Positions 1 through 8,108 are shown, counted from the first letter of the stretch. The stretch is 64,000 nt of DNA from F22 sp963668535 (GCA_963668535.1 OY764867.1:62001-126000); one strand, 5' to 3'. Translations and numbers: made by a program. Notes: generated from the sequence alone by a model not told the origin.

Positions 1-136
1 GTGATAAAAACACAGTCGTTTTATAAGTGGAAATCTCCCCTCTTGAAAATGATCTTGATTCGTTAACAATATCATTAATTGCACTATCATTGATTCCAAA
101 ATTCCTAAAATACCCACTTTCAAAAATATCAATCAT
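1..136 (-). CDS. Partial gene, 5' 45 codons; possible TIR-domain protein
   Basis: Reading the minus strand from an ATG at 136 gives 45 codons with no stop before the window edge. The peptide starts MIDIFESGYF and ends KTTVFLS. It begins 9 nt after the stop of the preceding minus-strand gene, so it is the last visible gene of that operon. The final residues (TVFLS, cut by the edge) look like the first beta strand of a TIR domain, whose usual form is (D/T)VF(I/L)SH/Y. That is an inference from a handful of residues. What is seen is only an open frame with good spacing; the TIR call depends on sequence outside the window. Confidence 0.5.
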   Translation of the reverse strand, partial: MIDIFESGYFRNFGINDSAINDIVNESRSFSRGEISTYKTTVFLS

Positions 137-145
137 AAGATGTAA

Positions 146-877
146 TTATATTTTTTGTTTGAAAACTTTGATTACGTATTTCATATAGCTTGATGCTAAA
201 TCAAATATCAAATCAATTTCTAACTCTGCTACTTTACTATTATGTTTAACGTGTTCATTTTGATACTTTGCAAACAAATCCACTAATCGAGTAAACGCAT
301 TTCTTAGCTCAGAAGATTGCTCTTGTTCTTTTAAGAAATTACCTAAATTTGATCGTTGCTTCTCCAATGTAGCGTTATTATTGAGTATATTTTGTAATAG
401 CTTTTCAAAGGACAACCTCAAATCATCCAATGTATTTCTTTCGAATATATTATTCTTATATTTTGCGAGTGCTTGATTATACAAGTTGAATGATTCTTGA
501 AACTCTTGAAGCCAATGAACTGTTTCATTTATTAGTTCAACATTAACATAGTCTGGTAGAGTTGAAAGTTTTTCACCATAACGAGATATTAATTGAATTT
601 TTAGTTTTTGAACATCCTCTCGATCTCTCATGTAATCAAGATTACATAAATCTAGAATTATTTTATATTGCTGTTCTGGGCTAAAGCACAACAAATTTTC
701 TTTTAATGCAGTTCTCTTGTTTTTCATGTCTTCAAAAGGACACTCTGCATTTGGAATTTTTTTGTTGTATTCCACAGCATAAGCCACGCACAGTTTGGCT
801 ATTATAGATCCAGTTAGATTCCCTTCTGTGTTGGCAAGTATATCAGAAGCATATTTAATAAATAAGTGTGGTATCAT
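146..877 (-). CDS. Helical protein with AbiJ-like N-terminal region, putative defence protein
   Basis: This is a 243-aa protein with no signal peptide or membrane segment. Residues 1-80 carry a pattern (DILANTEGNLTGS, then NKRTALKENL and QQYKIILDLC) that I recall from N-terminal domains attached to AbiJ-type abortive-infection proteins; I could not check this by search. Residues 95-243 are long charged helices likely to form coiled coil. Its ATG overlaps the stop of the 105-aa gene by four bases (ATGA), which implies translational coupling. The gene is AT-rich compared with later parts of the window. Role in defence is inferred from context, not shown. Confidence 0.6.
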   Translation of the reverse strand: MIPHLFIKYASDILANTEGNLTGSIIAKLCVAYAVEYNKKIPNAECPFEDMKNKRTALKENLLCFSPEQQYKIILDLCNLDYMRDREDVQKLKIQLISRYGEKLSTLPDYVNVELINETVHWLQEFQESFNLYNQALAKYKNNIFERNTLDDLRLSFEKLLQNILNNNATLEKQRSNLGNFLKEQEQSSELRNAFTRLVDLFAKYQNEHVKHNSKVAELEIDLIFDLASSYMKYVIKVFKQKI

Positions 878-1191
878 TCCTCTATTTTTTTTAGTATGAT
901 TTTTATAGTCTCAAAGTAATGATTTGCGAATCTTTTACCGTCAAATGTAGCTGGAACCATGCTGCGATCTGAATTTGTATACCAATTAAAAGCTCTAACA
1001 TACTCTCTTGCACGTGCCCATGATTCAGATACTGATTTTCCTTTGGTTTCGTAATCATTTAGAGCCGCATGGTCTAAGTTTAGTTCGTTGTATAATTCCA
1101 ATGCTGTTGTTATGCTTTTATATTTCCCTTCAAAGTAATGAATTGAAAAATCATGCATCTCAAATTCCTGTTGTCGTTCAAAATAACTCAT
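874..1191 (-). CDS. 105-aa hypothetical protein in putative defence operon
   Basis: I do not recognise this protein. It has 105 residues, is soluble, and is predicted helical, with many aromatic residues near the N-terminus (YFERQQEFEMHDFSIHYFEG) and a charged C-terminus ending KKIEE. The coding frame is supported by the 4-bp overlap with the next gene and by the 45-bp gap from the nuclease-like gene upstream on the same strand. No promoter of Bacteroidota type is visible in that gap, so it is probably read from further upstream. It may be a small partner or antitoxin-like subunit of its neighbours, but nothing in the sequence proves that. Confidence 0.55.
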   Translation of the reverse strand: MSYFERQQEFEMHDFSIHYFEGKYKSITTALELYNELNLDHAALNDYETKGKSVSESWARAREYVRAFNWYTNSDRSMVPATFDGKRFANHYFETIKIILKKIEE

Positions 1192-1236
1192 AAGTTCATA
1201 GTTTTAAATTGTTAGCAATCTGTAGTTCACTTAGTT

Positions 1237-2337
1237 TTACTTAAATCTCTCCACACTCACCTTCAACTCCTCAGCATACTCATAAATCCCATCCAGACTT
1301 TCAAGAGCGTACTTAGTCTCCTTCTTCTCATCGTCCAACAACGCAATACGCTTATTATCCGAGTTATTAAAGTACAAGCGACAAATAGGTTTACGGTTAT
1401 TATCATCCAAAAGCACAGCAAAATACGACACCGCATCACGATACGTAATACGCTCAGGAGGGATTACACCTCTCAAGATAGATTTCACTAAATAGAAGCC
1501 CTCTAGCTCTTCCTCAGTCGTATCTATATTACTCTTTCGAGAAGACACCTCTTCCACTGGTGCTGCATCGCTAGGCGCATCAGTAGCTTCTGCAGGAGCC
1601 AATACTTTTACAGGCGTAGTTCCCTCTTCCGACTGCATCGCTTGATTCAAGCGGTTAGAAATCACATCGTTGATATGGTTACCTACAGAACGCTTCACTA
1701 AAGTAGTAAATTGCTCTAGTAGACGAGGAGTAATCATGCCATCATATACTTTGCGTGCGAATAGCTTCACAAAGTCAGATGAAGGATTAGAAAACTCATT
1801 CTTAATCTGAGCTTTTAGTTCTGACATATACTTTAGGTCGTTGGCCGAACTATGTATGCTGTCTAAGTCAAAATATGATTTATGGAATTGCTTGATGGCA
1901 TCGACTTGGTGTTCTGTGTAGTCTTCGATATTGAATTCGAGGAAAGGAGTCTCGTCCATCAGATTTTTGGCAACTAGGTCGGTGTAAAAGCGGTATGTGA
2001 CGCCATTGGTAAGGACTCCGAATTTGGCTTTGGATGCGACGAAGTATTTTTGGAGTTGGTTGTCGTGTAAGGATAGATTTTGTTCCCAATGCTTACATTC
2101 GATAAGCATAATTGGTTCGCCTTCTTTCATGATGGCGTAGTCTATTTTTTCGCCTTTTTTCTTTACTAGATCACAATCCATTTCGGGTACGACTTCTAGT
2201 GGGTTAAATACATCATAGCCTAGTAGTTGGATGAAGGGCATGATAAAAGCATTCTTTGTTGCTTCTTCTGTATTAATCTGTCCCTTGAGTTGGCTCACTC
2301 GTGTGCTCAGCTGAGCAATGGTATCTTTAAAATCCAT
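1237..2337 (-). CDS. HsdR N-terminal-like (PD-(D/E)xK) restriction endonuclease family protein
   Basis: 366 aa. Residues about 20-150 match the stand-alone type I restriction HsdR_N family (PF13588-like): a helix with E24/E25, then D66 and E80-C-K82 in the strand MLIECKHW, which together form a PD-(D/E)xK nuclease core. Residues 230-285 are a low-complexity linker rich in Ala, Glu and Pro, and 285-366 form a second small domain of unknown role. No helicase domain, HsdM or HsdS lies nearby, so it is not a complete type I system. It is the first gene of the minus-strand run that continues into the 105-aa, 243-aa and edge-truncated genes. Many Bacteroidales carry this gene alone, so co-function is uncertain. 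Confidence 0.75.
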   Translation of the reverse strand: MDFKDTIAQLSTRVSQLKGQINTEEATKNAFIMPFIQLLGYDVFNPLEVVPEMDCDLVKKKGEKIDYAIMKEGEPIMLIECKHWEQNLSLHDNQLQKYFVASKAKFGVLTNGVTYRFYTDLVAKNLMDETPFLEFNIEDYTEHQVDAIKQFHKSYFDLDSIHSSANDLKYMSELKAQIKNEFSNPSSDFVKLFARKVYDGMITPRLLEQFTTLVKRSVGNHINDVISNRLNQAMQSEEGTTPVKVLAPAEATDAPSDAAPVEEVSSRKSNIDTTEEELEGFYLVKSILRGVIPPERITYRDAVSYFAVLLDDNNRKPICRLYFNNSDNKRIALLDDEKKETKYALESLDGIYEYAEELKVSVERFK

Positions 2338-2367
2338 ATTTATTTATTATTTAAGATTAGAATCTCA

Positions 2368-2375
2368 CAAAGATA
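2368..2375 (-). promoter_or_regulatory. Probable -7 promoter box of the HsdR_N-like gene
   Basis: The minus strand reads TATCTTTG here, matching the Bacteroidota TAnnTTTG -7 element, 30 bases before the ATG at 2337. No clear TTTG -33 element is seen. It would drive the whole left-edge minus-strand run. Confidence 0.5.
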
Positions 2376-2432
2376 GAAAAATTATCGACTTTTCTATTGT
2401 ATATTTTCGCAATTACATACATAATAAGATGA

Positions 2433-3284
2433 TTATTCCAATTTATTTAGCATTTTACGCCTAACTTCTTCATGCTCTGCTTCTGAAATGACTCCGTCAT
2501 CATACAAATCTTGGAGCAGCATCAATTTCTCCTTGATGATTATATACTGCTGCTTATGCACCTTTTTTTGTTCCACACGCTCGATAAACCCTGCTCCAAT
2601 GATGCTGGTGGGAAGTGCTACAAGTCCAATACTAAAGAAACCGATAATGCCCCCTATTACATGTCCTGTGGCTGTTGTAGGAAATAGGTTATTGCTTCCT
2701 ATGGAGGCCATGGTGCCGAGCGTCCACTGAAAAGCAGCAAAAAGGTTGGGAAAGGCACCTGACTGCTCGGGCCCTTCAAGCGAGTACATCAACAAGGTGG
2801 AGATAATTATCACAATAAGGGCCACAAAACTGGTGACGAGAAGTTCATATTTCTTCTCTTTAATCACACTCCCCACTAAATGCATGGAGTTATTGTATCG
2901 GTTGACCTTGAGTATGCGAAGGATACGAACTAGACGTATCATTCGGAGGAATCGGAGGTCGATTGTAAAGAGTAATGGTAAGTAAAAGGGCAGAACAGCA
3001 ACAAGGTCTATGAGTCCATACATGGAAGTCATAAACCGTAGGATGGAACGCCATCTGGTGGGAGCTGGATGGGAGATATCTGCTACAACGATGCGAAGGA
3101 GATATTCCATAGTGAAGATAACGACGCTAATGGTATCGAAGATGTTTATATAGTTGCCTATGGCATGGTGTACACTAGGGATGGTGTCTAGGATAATGCC
3201 TAGCACACTAAAGACGATCAGCATCAAGATGCTGTGATCGAGCCAAGAGGTGTTGTACAATAAATTGTAAAGTTTCTGCTTCAT
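2433..3284 (-). CDS. Voltage-gated-type ion channel with altered selectivity filter
   Basis: 283 aa from the ATG at 3284; an upstream GTG-type extension to 3311 is unlikely because a -7 box (TAGTTTTG) sits at 3309-3316. The fold is a six-TM voltage-gated channel: S1-S3, an Arg-rich S4 (RFLRMIRLVRILRILKVNR), S5, a pore loop and S6 (IGLVALPTSIIGAGFIE, the usual prokaryotic Kv S6), then a short coiled tail. In the pore the expected TVGYGD is replaced by SIGSNN, confirmed in the DNA. Loss of the GYG signature means K+ selectivity cannot be assumed. Located in the inner membrane; monocistronic by position. Confidence 0.85.
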   Translation of the reverse strand: MKQKLYNLLYNTSWLDHSILMLIVFSVLGIILDTIPSVHHAIGNYINIFDTISVVIFTMEYLLRIVVADISHPAPTRWRSILRFMTSMYGLIDLVAVLPFYLPLLFTIDLRFLRMIRLVRILRILKVNRYNNSMHLVGSVIKEKKYELLVTSFVALIVIIISTLLMYSLEGPEQSGAFPNLFAAFQWTLGTMASIGSNNLFPTTATGHVIGGIIGFFSIGLVALPTSIIGAGFIERVEQKKVHKQQYIIIKEKLMLLQDLYDDGVISEAEHEEVRRKMLNKLE

Positions 3285-3411
3285 TGTAGATTGACTTATG
3301 TGAAGCCACAAAACTATGTAATCTAACTGAGTAATTCACCAGAAAATACTTGACAAAAACTTGACACTTTGGGATATTTGGTGGGAATTTACGGTATATT
3401 GACACAAAAAT

Positions 3412-3445
3412 GCCCCTCAATGTCACATTTGTGCGCATGAGGGGC
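3412..3445. terminator. Bidirectional hairpin terminator
   Basis: GCCCCTCA at 3412-3419 pairs with TGAGGGGC at 3438-3445. A T-rich run follows on both strands (TGTTTTCTT on plus; ATTTTTG on minus). It is the second of two hairpins downstream of the Cys-rich lipoprotein gene. Confidence 0.6.
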
Positions 3446-3461
3446 TGTTTTCTTATCACAT

Positions 3462-3503
3462 AAAAAAATCACGCCCCTAGATACCATGTACCCAGAGGCG
3501 TGA
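3462..3503 (-). terminator. Rho-independent terminator of the Cys-rich lipoprotein gene
   Basis: On the minus strand TCACGCC (3503-3497) pairs with GGCGTGA (3475-3469), followed by seven T. It lies 25 bases after the stop of the gene at 3528-3761. Confidence 0.8.
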
Positions 3504-3527
3504 CTTCCTTTGTAAGGAAATACCTGC

Positions 3528-3761
3528 TTACTTCTTAGCAGCAGTTGAATCGCACTTTACTGAATCAGCACCACAGCATGGTGTAGTGGCTGTTGAGTCG
3601 CACTTTGTAGAATCGCCCTTGCAGCATGTAGCTGTTGAGTCGGTCATTTCTGTAGCTGCTTTTTCAGCTGCTTTTTTCTTTGTACTTTGACAAGAATAAC
3701 ATGCTAGTGCGAATGTAAGGCATAGGCCTAGTTGTAGTGATTTGATAGCTGTTTGTTTCAT
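3528..3761 (-). CDS. Small Cys-rich lipoprotein with two 13-residue repeats
   Basis: 77 aa. An N-terminal signal ends near C21 (FALAC), a somewhat atypical lipobox, so the mature protein is probably lipid-anchored. After a Lys/Ala/Glu-rich stretch come two near-identical units, CCKGDSTKCDSTA and CCGADSVKCDSTA, each with a Cys pair and a third Cys six residues later. Such spacing suits metal or thiol binding, but I know no named family for it. The gene stands alone with its own promoter (TATATTTG, minus strand 3819-3812) and strong terminator, so it is likely well expressed. Confidence 0.75.
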   Translation of the reverse strand: MKQTAIKSLQLGLCLTFALACYSCQSTKKKAAEKAATEMTDSTATCCKGDSTKCDSTATTPCCGADSVKCDSTAAKK

Positions 3762-3811
3762 ACCTCTCTAATTTGTTAGTTAATTATACAATCTTTTTAT
3801 CTAAACTTCGA

Positions 3812-3819
3812 CAAATATA
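3812..3819 (-). promoter_or_regulatory. -7 promoter box of the Cys-rich lipoprotein gene
   Basis: TATATTTG on the minus strand, 50 bases before the ATG at 3761. A TTTG further upstream (3847-3844) has a spacer of 24, slightly long. Confidence 0.5.
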
Positions 3820-3951
3820 CAAATTTACGATTAATAACCTAGACAAATGCTCGTTTCTTTTTGTATATATGACAAAATTCATAGGATTGTGACAAATATA
3901 TGGCAATTTGTATTGCTCGGGAGTGTTATATATAGGGGATACTGTATTATA

Positions 3952-4728
3952 TTATTGGGGATAATAGGTAATTTCTCGCTGTATGCTGCTGAATAATGTA
4001 TCTAAGGTGTGGACTTCTTGCTGGATCCAATTGCCATGACTGTCGTAGATATAGCTAAAGGTGTAGGATTGTTTGGTGGTGTGCAACTGGGGATTATTGG
4101 GGTTGTCGAGCTCGCTCCTCTCGTGGCCTTCTACCTCGCTGGAGGTGCCTCGAATGGTGGCGATATCGTGGTGATCGTTGTAGGTAATCGTGTAGATGTG
4201 TCTATACACGTCGATGGGACCGCCTCCTTCAAGGACTATCTTGTGTACGCGATGGTCTTGCAGGTATTCTTTGACGGAAACGCCGTTCTCATAATAGGTG
4301 GTGGTATAGGCAAGTATATGGGGCTTGGTGTAATCAAAATCGATGATGATATAGAGTTCACCTTCTTCTATAAGGCGCTGGATATGGGTCAAACGACCTG
4401 CTGTGTAGGTGCAACTGGGCAGGGGGGAATCCCCTACTCTAAAATGGGCTTGTATATTGGGATATTCGATGATATGGCCTTGGCGGTCAAAGTGGAGTTT
4501 TGGGGGTAGATGGCTTTGCCAAAAGGTGCGATGGGGACGGTCTTGGACTTCGGCACGGATGGTGCGCACTGCTTGGACGGGGCCTAGCAGGTTGATGTCG
4601 CTGCGGTGAAGGGGATGGGTCATGCGCCAGATGGTCATGGGGGTCGCCTCTTGGGCGTGTAGCTGAACGAGCGGAAGCATTAACAATAGGATGCTGAGGG
4701 AAAGAAGCTGAATCGTTTGTTTATTCAT
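3952..4728 (-). CDS. Secreted protein with degenerate YD-type repeats
   Basis: 258 aa. Residues 1-25 are a Sec signal peptide ending LHAQ. The mature part contains several short units resembling YD/RHS-type strands (FDRQGHIIEY, FDYTKPHILAY, ITYNDHHDIA, YDSHGNWIQQEV), the pattern seen in many secreted Bacteroidales proteins of unknown role. It lacks any catalytic motif I recognise. It stands alone, divergent from the cytochrome bd operon. Likely periplasmic or outer-surface; function unknown. Confidence 0.65.
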   Translation of the reverse strand: MNKQTIQLLSLSILLLMLPLVQLHAQEATPMTIWRMTHPLHRSDINLLGPVQAVRTIRAEVQDRPHRTFWQSHLPPKLHFDRQGHIIEYPNIQAHFRVGDSPLPSCTYTAGRLTHIQRLIEEGELYIIIDFDYTKPHILAYTTTYYENGVSVKEYLQDHRVHKIVLEGGGPIDVYRHIYTITYNDHHDIATIRGTSSEVEGHERSELDNPNNPQLHTTKQSYTFSYIYDSHGNWIQQEVHTLDTLFSSIQREITYYPQ

Positions 4729-4841
4729 ATGACAGGGGTTCCTTTTAATTTATGCAGTAAATATAGACATTTTAATCTTTTACGTGGGGCTTTGTAGGGA
4801 TAATTTCTACGAGTTCTTCTCACAAATCAAAAAAAATGTAC

Positions 4842-4849
4842 TATATTTG
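4842..4849 (+). promoter_or_regulatory. -7 box for the cytochrome bd operon
   Basis: TATATTTG, 41 bases before the DUF4492 ATG. No good TTTG -33 element is seen at the right distance, which may mean that an activator is needed. Confidence 0.5.
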
Positions 4850-4890
4850 AATCGATTATAAAGTTTAACACCTTATTGACTACATAGACT

Positions 4891-5124
4891 ATGCTACCAT
4901 TCTTCCGATTATATTACGATGGTTTTCGCCAGATGCCTCGCTGGGGGCGCATCGTGTGGACGGTGATTGTGATCAAGCTGATCATTATGTTTGGGGTCTT
5001 AAAGGTGTTTTTCTTTCATGATACACTTAGCACGCGCTATGATACGGAGGCGCAGCGTACGGAGGCGGTGATTCAGGATATTGTGGATACGCCGACGGAG
5101 GAGGATGCGCTTATAAAGAAATAA
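4891..5124 (+). CDS. DUF4492 small membrane protein of the cytochrome bd operon
   Basis: 77 aa with one transmembrane helix (about residues 22-42, VWTVIVIKLIIMFGVLKVFF) after an amphipathic, basic N-terminus. This DUF4492 family is found just upstream of cydA in Bacteroidota, and here it lies 56 bp before cydA on the same strand. It is probably an accessory or assembly protein of the bd oxidase in the inner membrane, inferred from this conserved position; no biochemical role is known to me. Confidence 0.8.
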   Translation: MLPFFRLYYDGFRQMPRWGRIVWTVIVIKLIIMFGVLKVFFFHDTLSTRYDTEAQRTEAVIQDIVDTPTEEDALIKK

Positions 5125-5180
5125 CTTGTTCAAGAGCCTTGTCTTGATAACCAAACCAATAACCAACTAACACATTGTTT

Positions 5181-6800
5181 ATGATGCAGTCTGACATTAC
5201 CGCTTTAGTAGATTGGTCGAGGGTGCAATTTGCGCTCACGGCTATGTATCACTGGCTTTTTGTTCCACTTACTCTCGGACTTAGTTTCTTAATTGCTTTT
5301 ATGGAGACGCTGTATGTGCGTACAGGCGATGCTAAATGGAAGCATATCACCAAGTTTTGGATGCGATTATTTGGGATCAACTTTGCTATTGGGGTGGCAA
5401 CGGGACTGATTCTGGAGTTTGAATTCGGCACGAACTGGAGTAATTATTCCTGGTTTGTGGGGGATATATTCGGGGCGCCGCTGGCGATCGAGGGGATCAT
5501 GGCGTTCTTTATGGAGAGTACGTTTATTGCGGTGATGTTTTTCGGCTGGAATAAGGTGAGCAAGCGCTTTCACTTGATGTCGACGTGGCTTACGGCGATT
5601 GGGAGCAACTTGTCGGCGGTGTGGATTTTGGTGGCCAATGCGTGGATGCAGGATCCGCAGGGGATGCAATTCAATCCGGATACGGCGCGCCATGAGATGG
5701 TGAATTTCTGGGATGTGTTCTTGTCGCATACGGCGGTGGATAAGTTCAATCATACGGTGATGTCGAGTTATATGTTGGCGTCGGTCTTTGTGATTGGGGT
5801 GTCGGCATGGTATCTGTTGCATCATCGGGAACGGATATTGGCGAAGCGGAGTATCTTGATGGCGAGTATCTTCGGACTGATTGCGGCGTTGGCTACGATC
5901 TATACGGGGGACCGCACGGCGAGAAATGTGGCGAGAAATCAGCCGATGAAGTTTGCGGCGATGGAGGCGCATTTCAAGGGGTACAATGCGGTGCCGCTGA
6001 AGGCGCTGGGTATCGTGGGGGATGCGGACAAGGCGACGCGAGACTATACGGGTCAGGATGACGGTATGGTCTTCGCACTGGAAATTCCAGAGGCGTTGAG
6101 TTGGTTGACCAACGGGGATGGTAAGAGTTTTGTGCCGGGTATCACGGATTTATTATATGGGGATCCTACGCATGGTATCTTGTCGACTCAGGAGAAGATA
6201 CGTCGTGGCCATGAGGCGCAGGAGGCGCTGTTGGCGTACAAGGAGGCGAAGCTGGCGGGGATGCCGGAGGCGGCGCAATTGCGTAGGCCTTTTGAGGATC
6301 AAAAGTGGATGAAGGAGACGTTCCGCTATTTCGGGTATGGCTCGTATTATAAGGCGGGTGCAGACGATAAGGCGGAGAATGTCTTGGCGGTGGTACCGCC
6401 TATCAGTATGACGTTTTATTCGTTTCATATCATGGTGTTCTTGGGTTTCTGGTTTACGCTTTTGTTTATCTTGATGATTGTCTTGGTGATGCGAGGAAAG
6501 GTGCACAAAAATAGGTTGTTGCTGCATGCGGCGGTGTGGAGTATCCCATTGGTGTGGATCTGCAGTGAGTGTGGATGGATTGTCAATGAGGTGGGCCGTC
6601 AGCCGTGGATTATTCAGGATTTGATGAATACGACGCAGGCGGTGACGAAGATTGATAGTATGAGTGTGGTGATGACGACGGTGCTGTTTGGGGTGGTCTT
6701 TACGGGACTCCTGATTGCGGAGGTCGGTATCATGCTGAAGCAGATCAAGAAGGGAGAGGATGCGCAACTGGAGGTTTCACCTAAAGATGGAGGAGAATAA
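5181..6800 (+). CDS. cydA: Cytochrome bd ubiquinol/menaquinol oxidase subunit I
   Basis: 539 aa from the ATG at 5181; a TTG six bases earlier is less likely. It is the quinol-oxidising, haem-bearing subunit of the bd-type terminal oxidase, which reduces O2 to water at high affinity. Visible signatures: H24 in MYHWLF (equivalent to E. coli H19), the Q-loop-flanking segments, the Met ligand region (PPISMTFYSFHIM) and the conserved GWIVNEVGRQPW near the C-terminus. About nine TM helices. Followed after one base by cydB. In anaerobic Bacteroidales this enzyme supports nanaerobic growth and O2 scavenging. Confidence 0.97.
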   Translation: MMQSDITALVDWSRVQFALTAMYHWLFVPLTLGLSFLIAFMETLYVRTGDAKWKHITKFWMRLFGINFAIGVATGLILEFEFGTNWSNYSWFVGDIFGAPLAIEGIMAFFMESTFIAVMFFGWNKVSKRFHLMSTWLTAIGSNLSAVWILVANAWMQDPQGMQFNPDTARHEMVNFWDVFLSHTAVDKFNHTVMSSYMLASVFVIGVSAWYLLHHRERILAKRSILMASIFGLIAALATIYTGDRTARNVARNQPMKFAAMEAHFKGYNAVPLKALGIVGDADKATRDYTGQDDGMVFALEIPEALSWLTNGDGKSFVPGITDLLYGDPTHGILSTQEKIRRGHEAQEALLAYKEAKLAGMPEAAQLRRPFEDQKWMKETFRYFGYGSYYKAGADDKAENVLAVVPPISMTFYSFHIMVFLGFWFTLLFILMIVLVMRGKVHKNRLLLHAAVWSIPLVWICSECGWIVNEVGRQPWIIQDLMNTTQAVTKIDSMSVVMTTVLFGVVFTGLLIAEVGIMLKQIKKGEDAQLEVSPKDGGE

Positions 6801-6801
6801 G

Positions 6802-7932
6802 ATGTTTGAACAATTGGACTTGTTGACTTTACAACAATATTGGTGGATGATCGTGTCGCTGCTGGGTGCCCTACTCGTGTTTCTGATGTTTGTGCAGGGG
6901 GGCCAGACGTTGTTTGGCGCGCTGGGACGCACGGAGGTGGAGAAGACGATGCTGGTCAATGCACTGGGACGTAAATGGGAGTTTACGTTTACGACACTGG
7001 TCACTTTCGGTGGGGCGTTTTTTGCGTCGTTTCCGCTGTTTTATAGTACGTCGTTCGGGGGTGCATACTGGGTATGGATGTTGATATTGATTGCTTTTGT
7101 GGTGCAGGCGGTAAGCTATGAGTTCCGCACGAAACCGGGCAATTGGTTGGGACGCAGGACGTATGAGGGCTTGCTGTTTTTCAACGGATTGGTGGGCACG
7201 ATTTTGATTGGGACGGCTGTGGGGACGTTCTTTACGGGGGCGAACTTCAGTCTGGACATCATGAATCATATGACGTGGGATCATCCGCTACACGGATTGG
7301 AGGCGGCGGCCAATTGGCGCAATCTTTGTTTGGGATTTGCGGTGTTTTTCTTGGCTCGGGTGCTTGGGTTGATGTATTTTATCAATACGATAGATAGTGA
7401 GGCGATCAGGGTGCGTGCGAAGCAGCAGATGATCTTGAATGCGGTGCCGTTTGTGCTGTGTTTCTTGGCATTTTGTGCGGCCATTATGGTGCATACGGGC
7501 TATACGGTGGTGAGTGATGGTACGGTGATTCCTGAACCATATAAGTATTGGCATAATCTATGGGATATGCCGGTGGTGTTGGTGCTCTTTCTCGCTGGGG
7601 TGATGCTGGTGTTGATGGGGATCGGTTTGACGATTTGGCTGGGTAGCCGCAAGGGGATTTGGTACACGGGGATCGGTACGGTGATCACGGTATGGATGCT
7701 GTTTATGCTGGCGGGGTTGAACGATTCGACTTTCTATCCGTCGTTGACGAGTCCGCAGAGTTCGCTGACGATACAGAATGCGAGTTCGAGCAAGTTTACG
7801 CTGGTGACGATGAGTTATGTGTCGCTGGCTATTCCGTTTGTATTGGCGTATATCGTGTATGCGTGGCGGAGTATCAACAAGGTGCCTATCAATGAGGCGG
7901 AGATGCAGGATGAAACGAATCACACGTACTAG
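6802..7932 (+). CDS. cydB: Cytochrome bd oxidase subunit II
   Basis: 376 aa from the ATG at 6802, one base after the cydA stop and preceded by AGGAGAA, a rare Shine-Dalgarno in this genome; the frame also runs upstream inside cydA but that is not the start. Eight or more TM helices. It is the Bacteroidota form of CydB: the first helix reads LLVFLMFVQGGQTLFG rather than the GFDMG of proteobacteria. It forms the CydAB heterodimer in the inner membrane. Continues into a small TM gene at 7972. Confidence 0.95.
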   Translation: MFEQLDLLTLQQYWWMIVSLLGALLVFLMFVQGGQTLFGALGRTEVEKTMLVNALGRKWEFTFTTLVTFGGAFFASFPLFYSTSFGGAYWVWMLILIAFVVQAVSYEFRTKPGNWLGRRTYEGLLFFNGLVGTILIGTAVGTFFTGANFSLDIMNHMTWDHPLHGLEAAANWRNLCLGFAVFFLARVLGLMYFINTIDSEAIRVRAKQQMILNAVPFVLCFLAFCAAIMVHTGYTVVSDGTVIPEPYKYWHNLWDMPVVLVLFLAGVMLVLMGIGLTIWLGSRKGIWYTGIGTVITVWMLFMLAGLNDSTFYPSLTSPQSSLTIQNASSSKFTLVTMSYVSLAIPFVLAYIVYAWRSINKVPINEAEMQDETNHTY

Positions 7933-7971
7933 TGTGGTGTCGGGATGTGGAATGACTTAATCCTTTAGAAT

Positions 7972-8076
7972 ATGATATATACGGGAGCTATTTTGGGCTA
8001 CTTGATGTGGCCTGCGATGATTGTGGTGAGTTATGTGATCATCAAACGCGCAATGAGAAATATGAGGGACAAATAG
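7972..8076 (+). CDS. 34-aa single-TM protein, CydX-like
   Basis: A 34-codon frame starts at the ATG at 7972, 39 bp after cydB. It reads MIYTGAILGY, then a hydrophobic helix (LMWPAMIVVSYVII), then a basic tail KRAMRNMRDK. Size, single TM, basic C-terminus and position directly after cydB are those of CydX/CydS-type accessory subunits that stabilise bd oxidases. No sequence identity to E. coli CydX is evident, so this is inferred from architecture and context. The next promoter starts immediately at its end (8077). Confidence 0.65.
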   Translation: MIYTGAILGYLMWPAMIVVSYVIIKRAMRNMRDK

Positions 8077-8108
8077 TTTGGCTGATTGCCGAGCAATTTG
8101 TATCTTTG
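8077..8108 (+). promoter_or_regulatory. Promoter for holA
   Basis: TTTG at 8077-8080, a 20-bp spacer, then TATCTTTG at 8101-8108: a full match to the Bacteroidota consensus. Expected transcription start is near 8115, so the 5' leader contains the 8123-8161 hairpin. Confidence 0.85.

Noticed and set aside
1237..2337. A complete type I restriction-modification system
   Set aside because: Only an HsdR N-terminal-type domain is present; no helicase, HsdM or HsdS genes are seen.
5367..6767. Long minus-strand open frames opposite cydA (201 and 204 codons), rich in Arg and His
   Set aside because: They are mirror frames of a GC-rich, well-identified gene. Composition is odd and no domain is seen.
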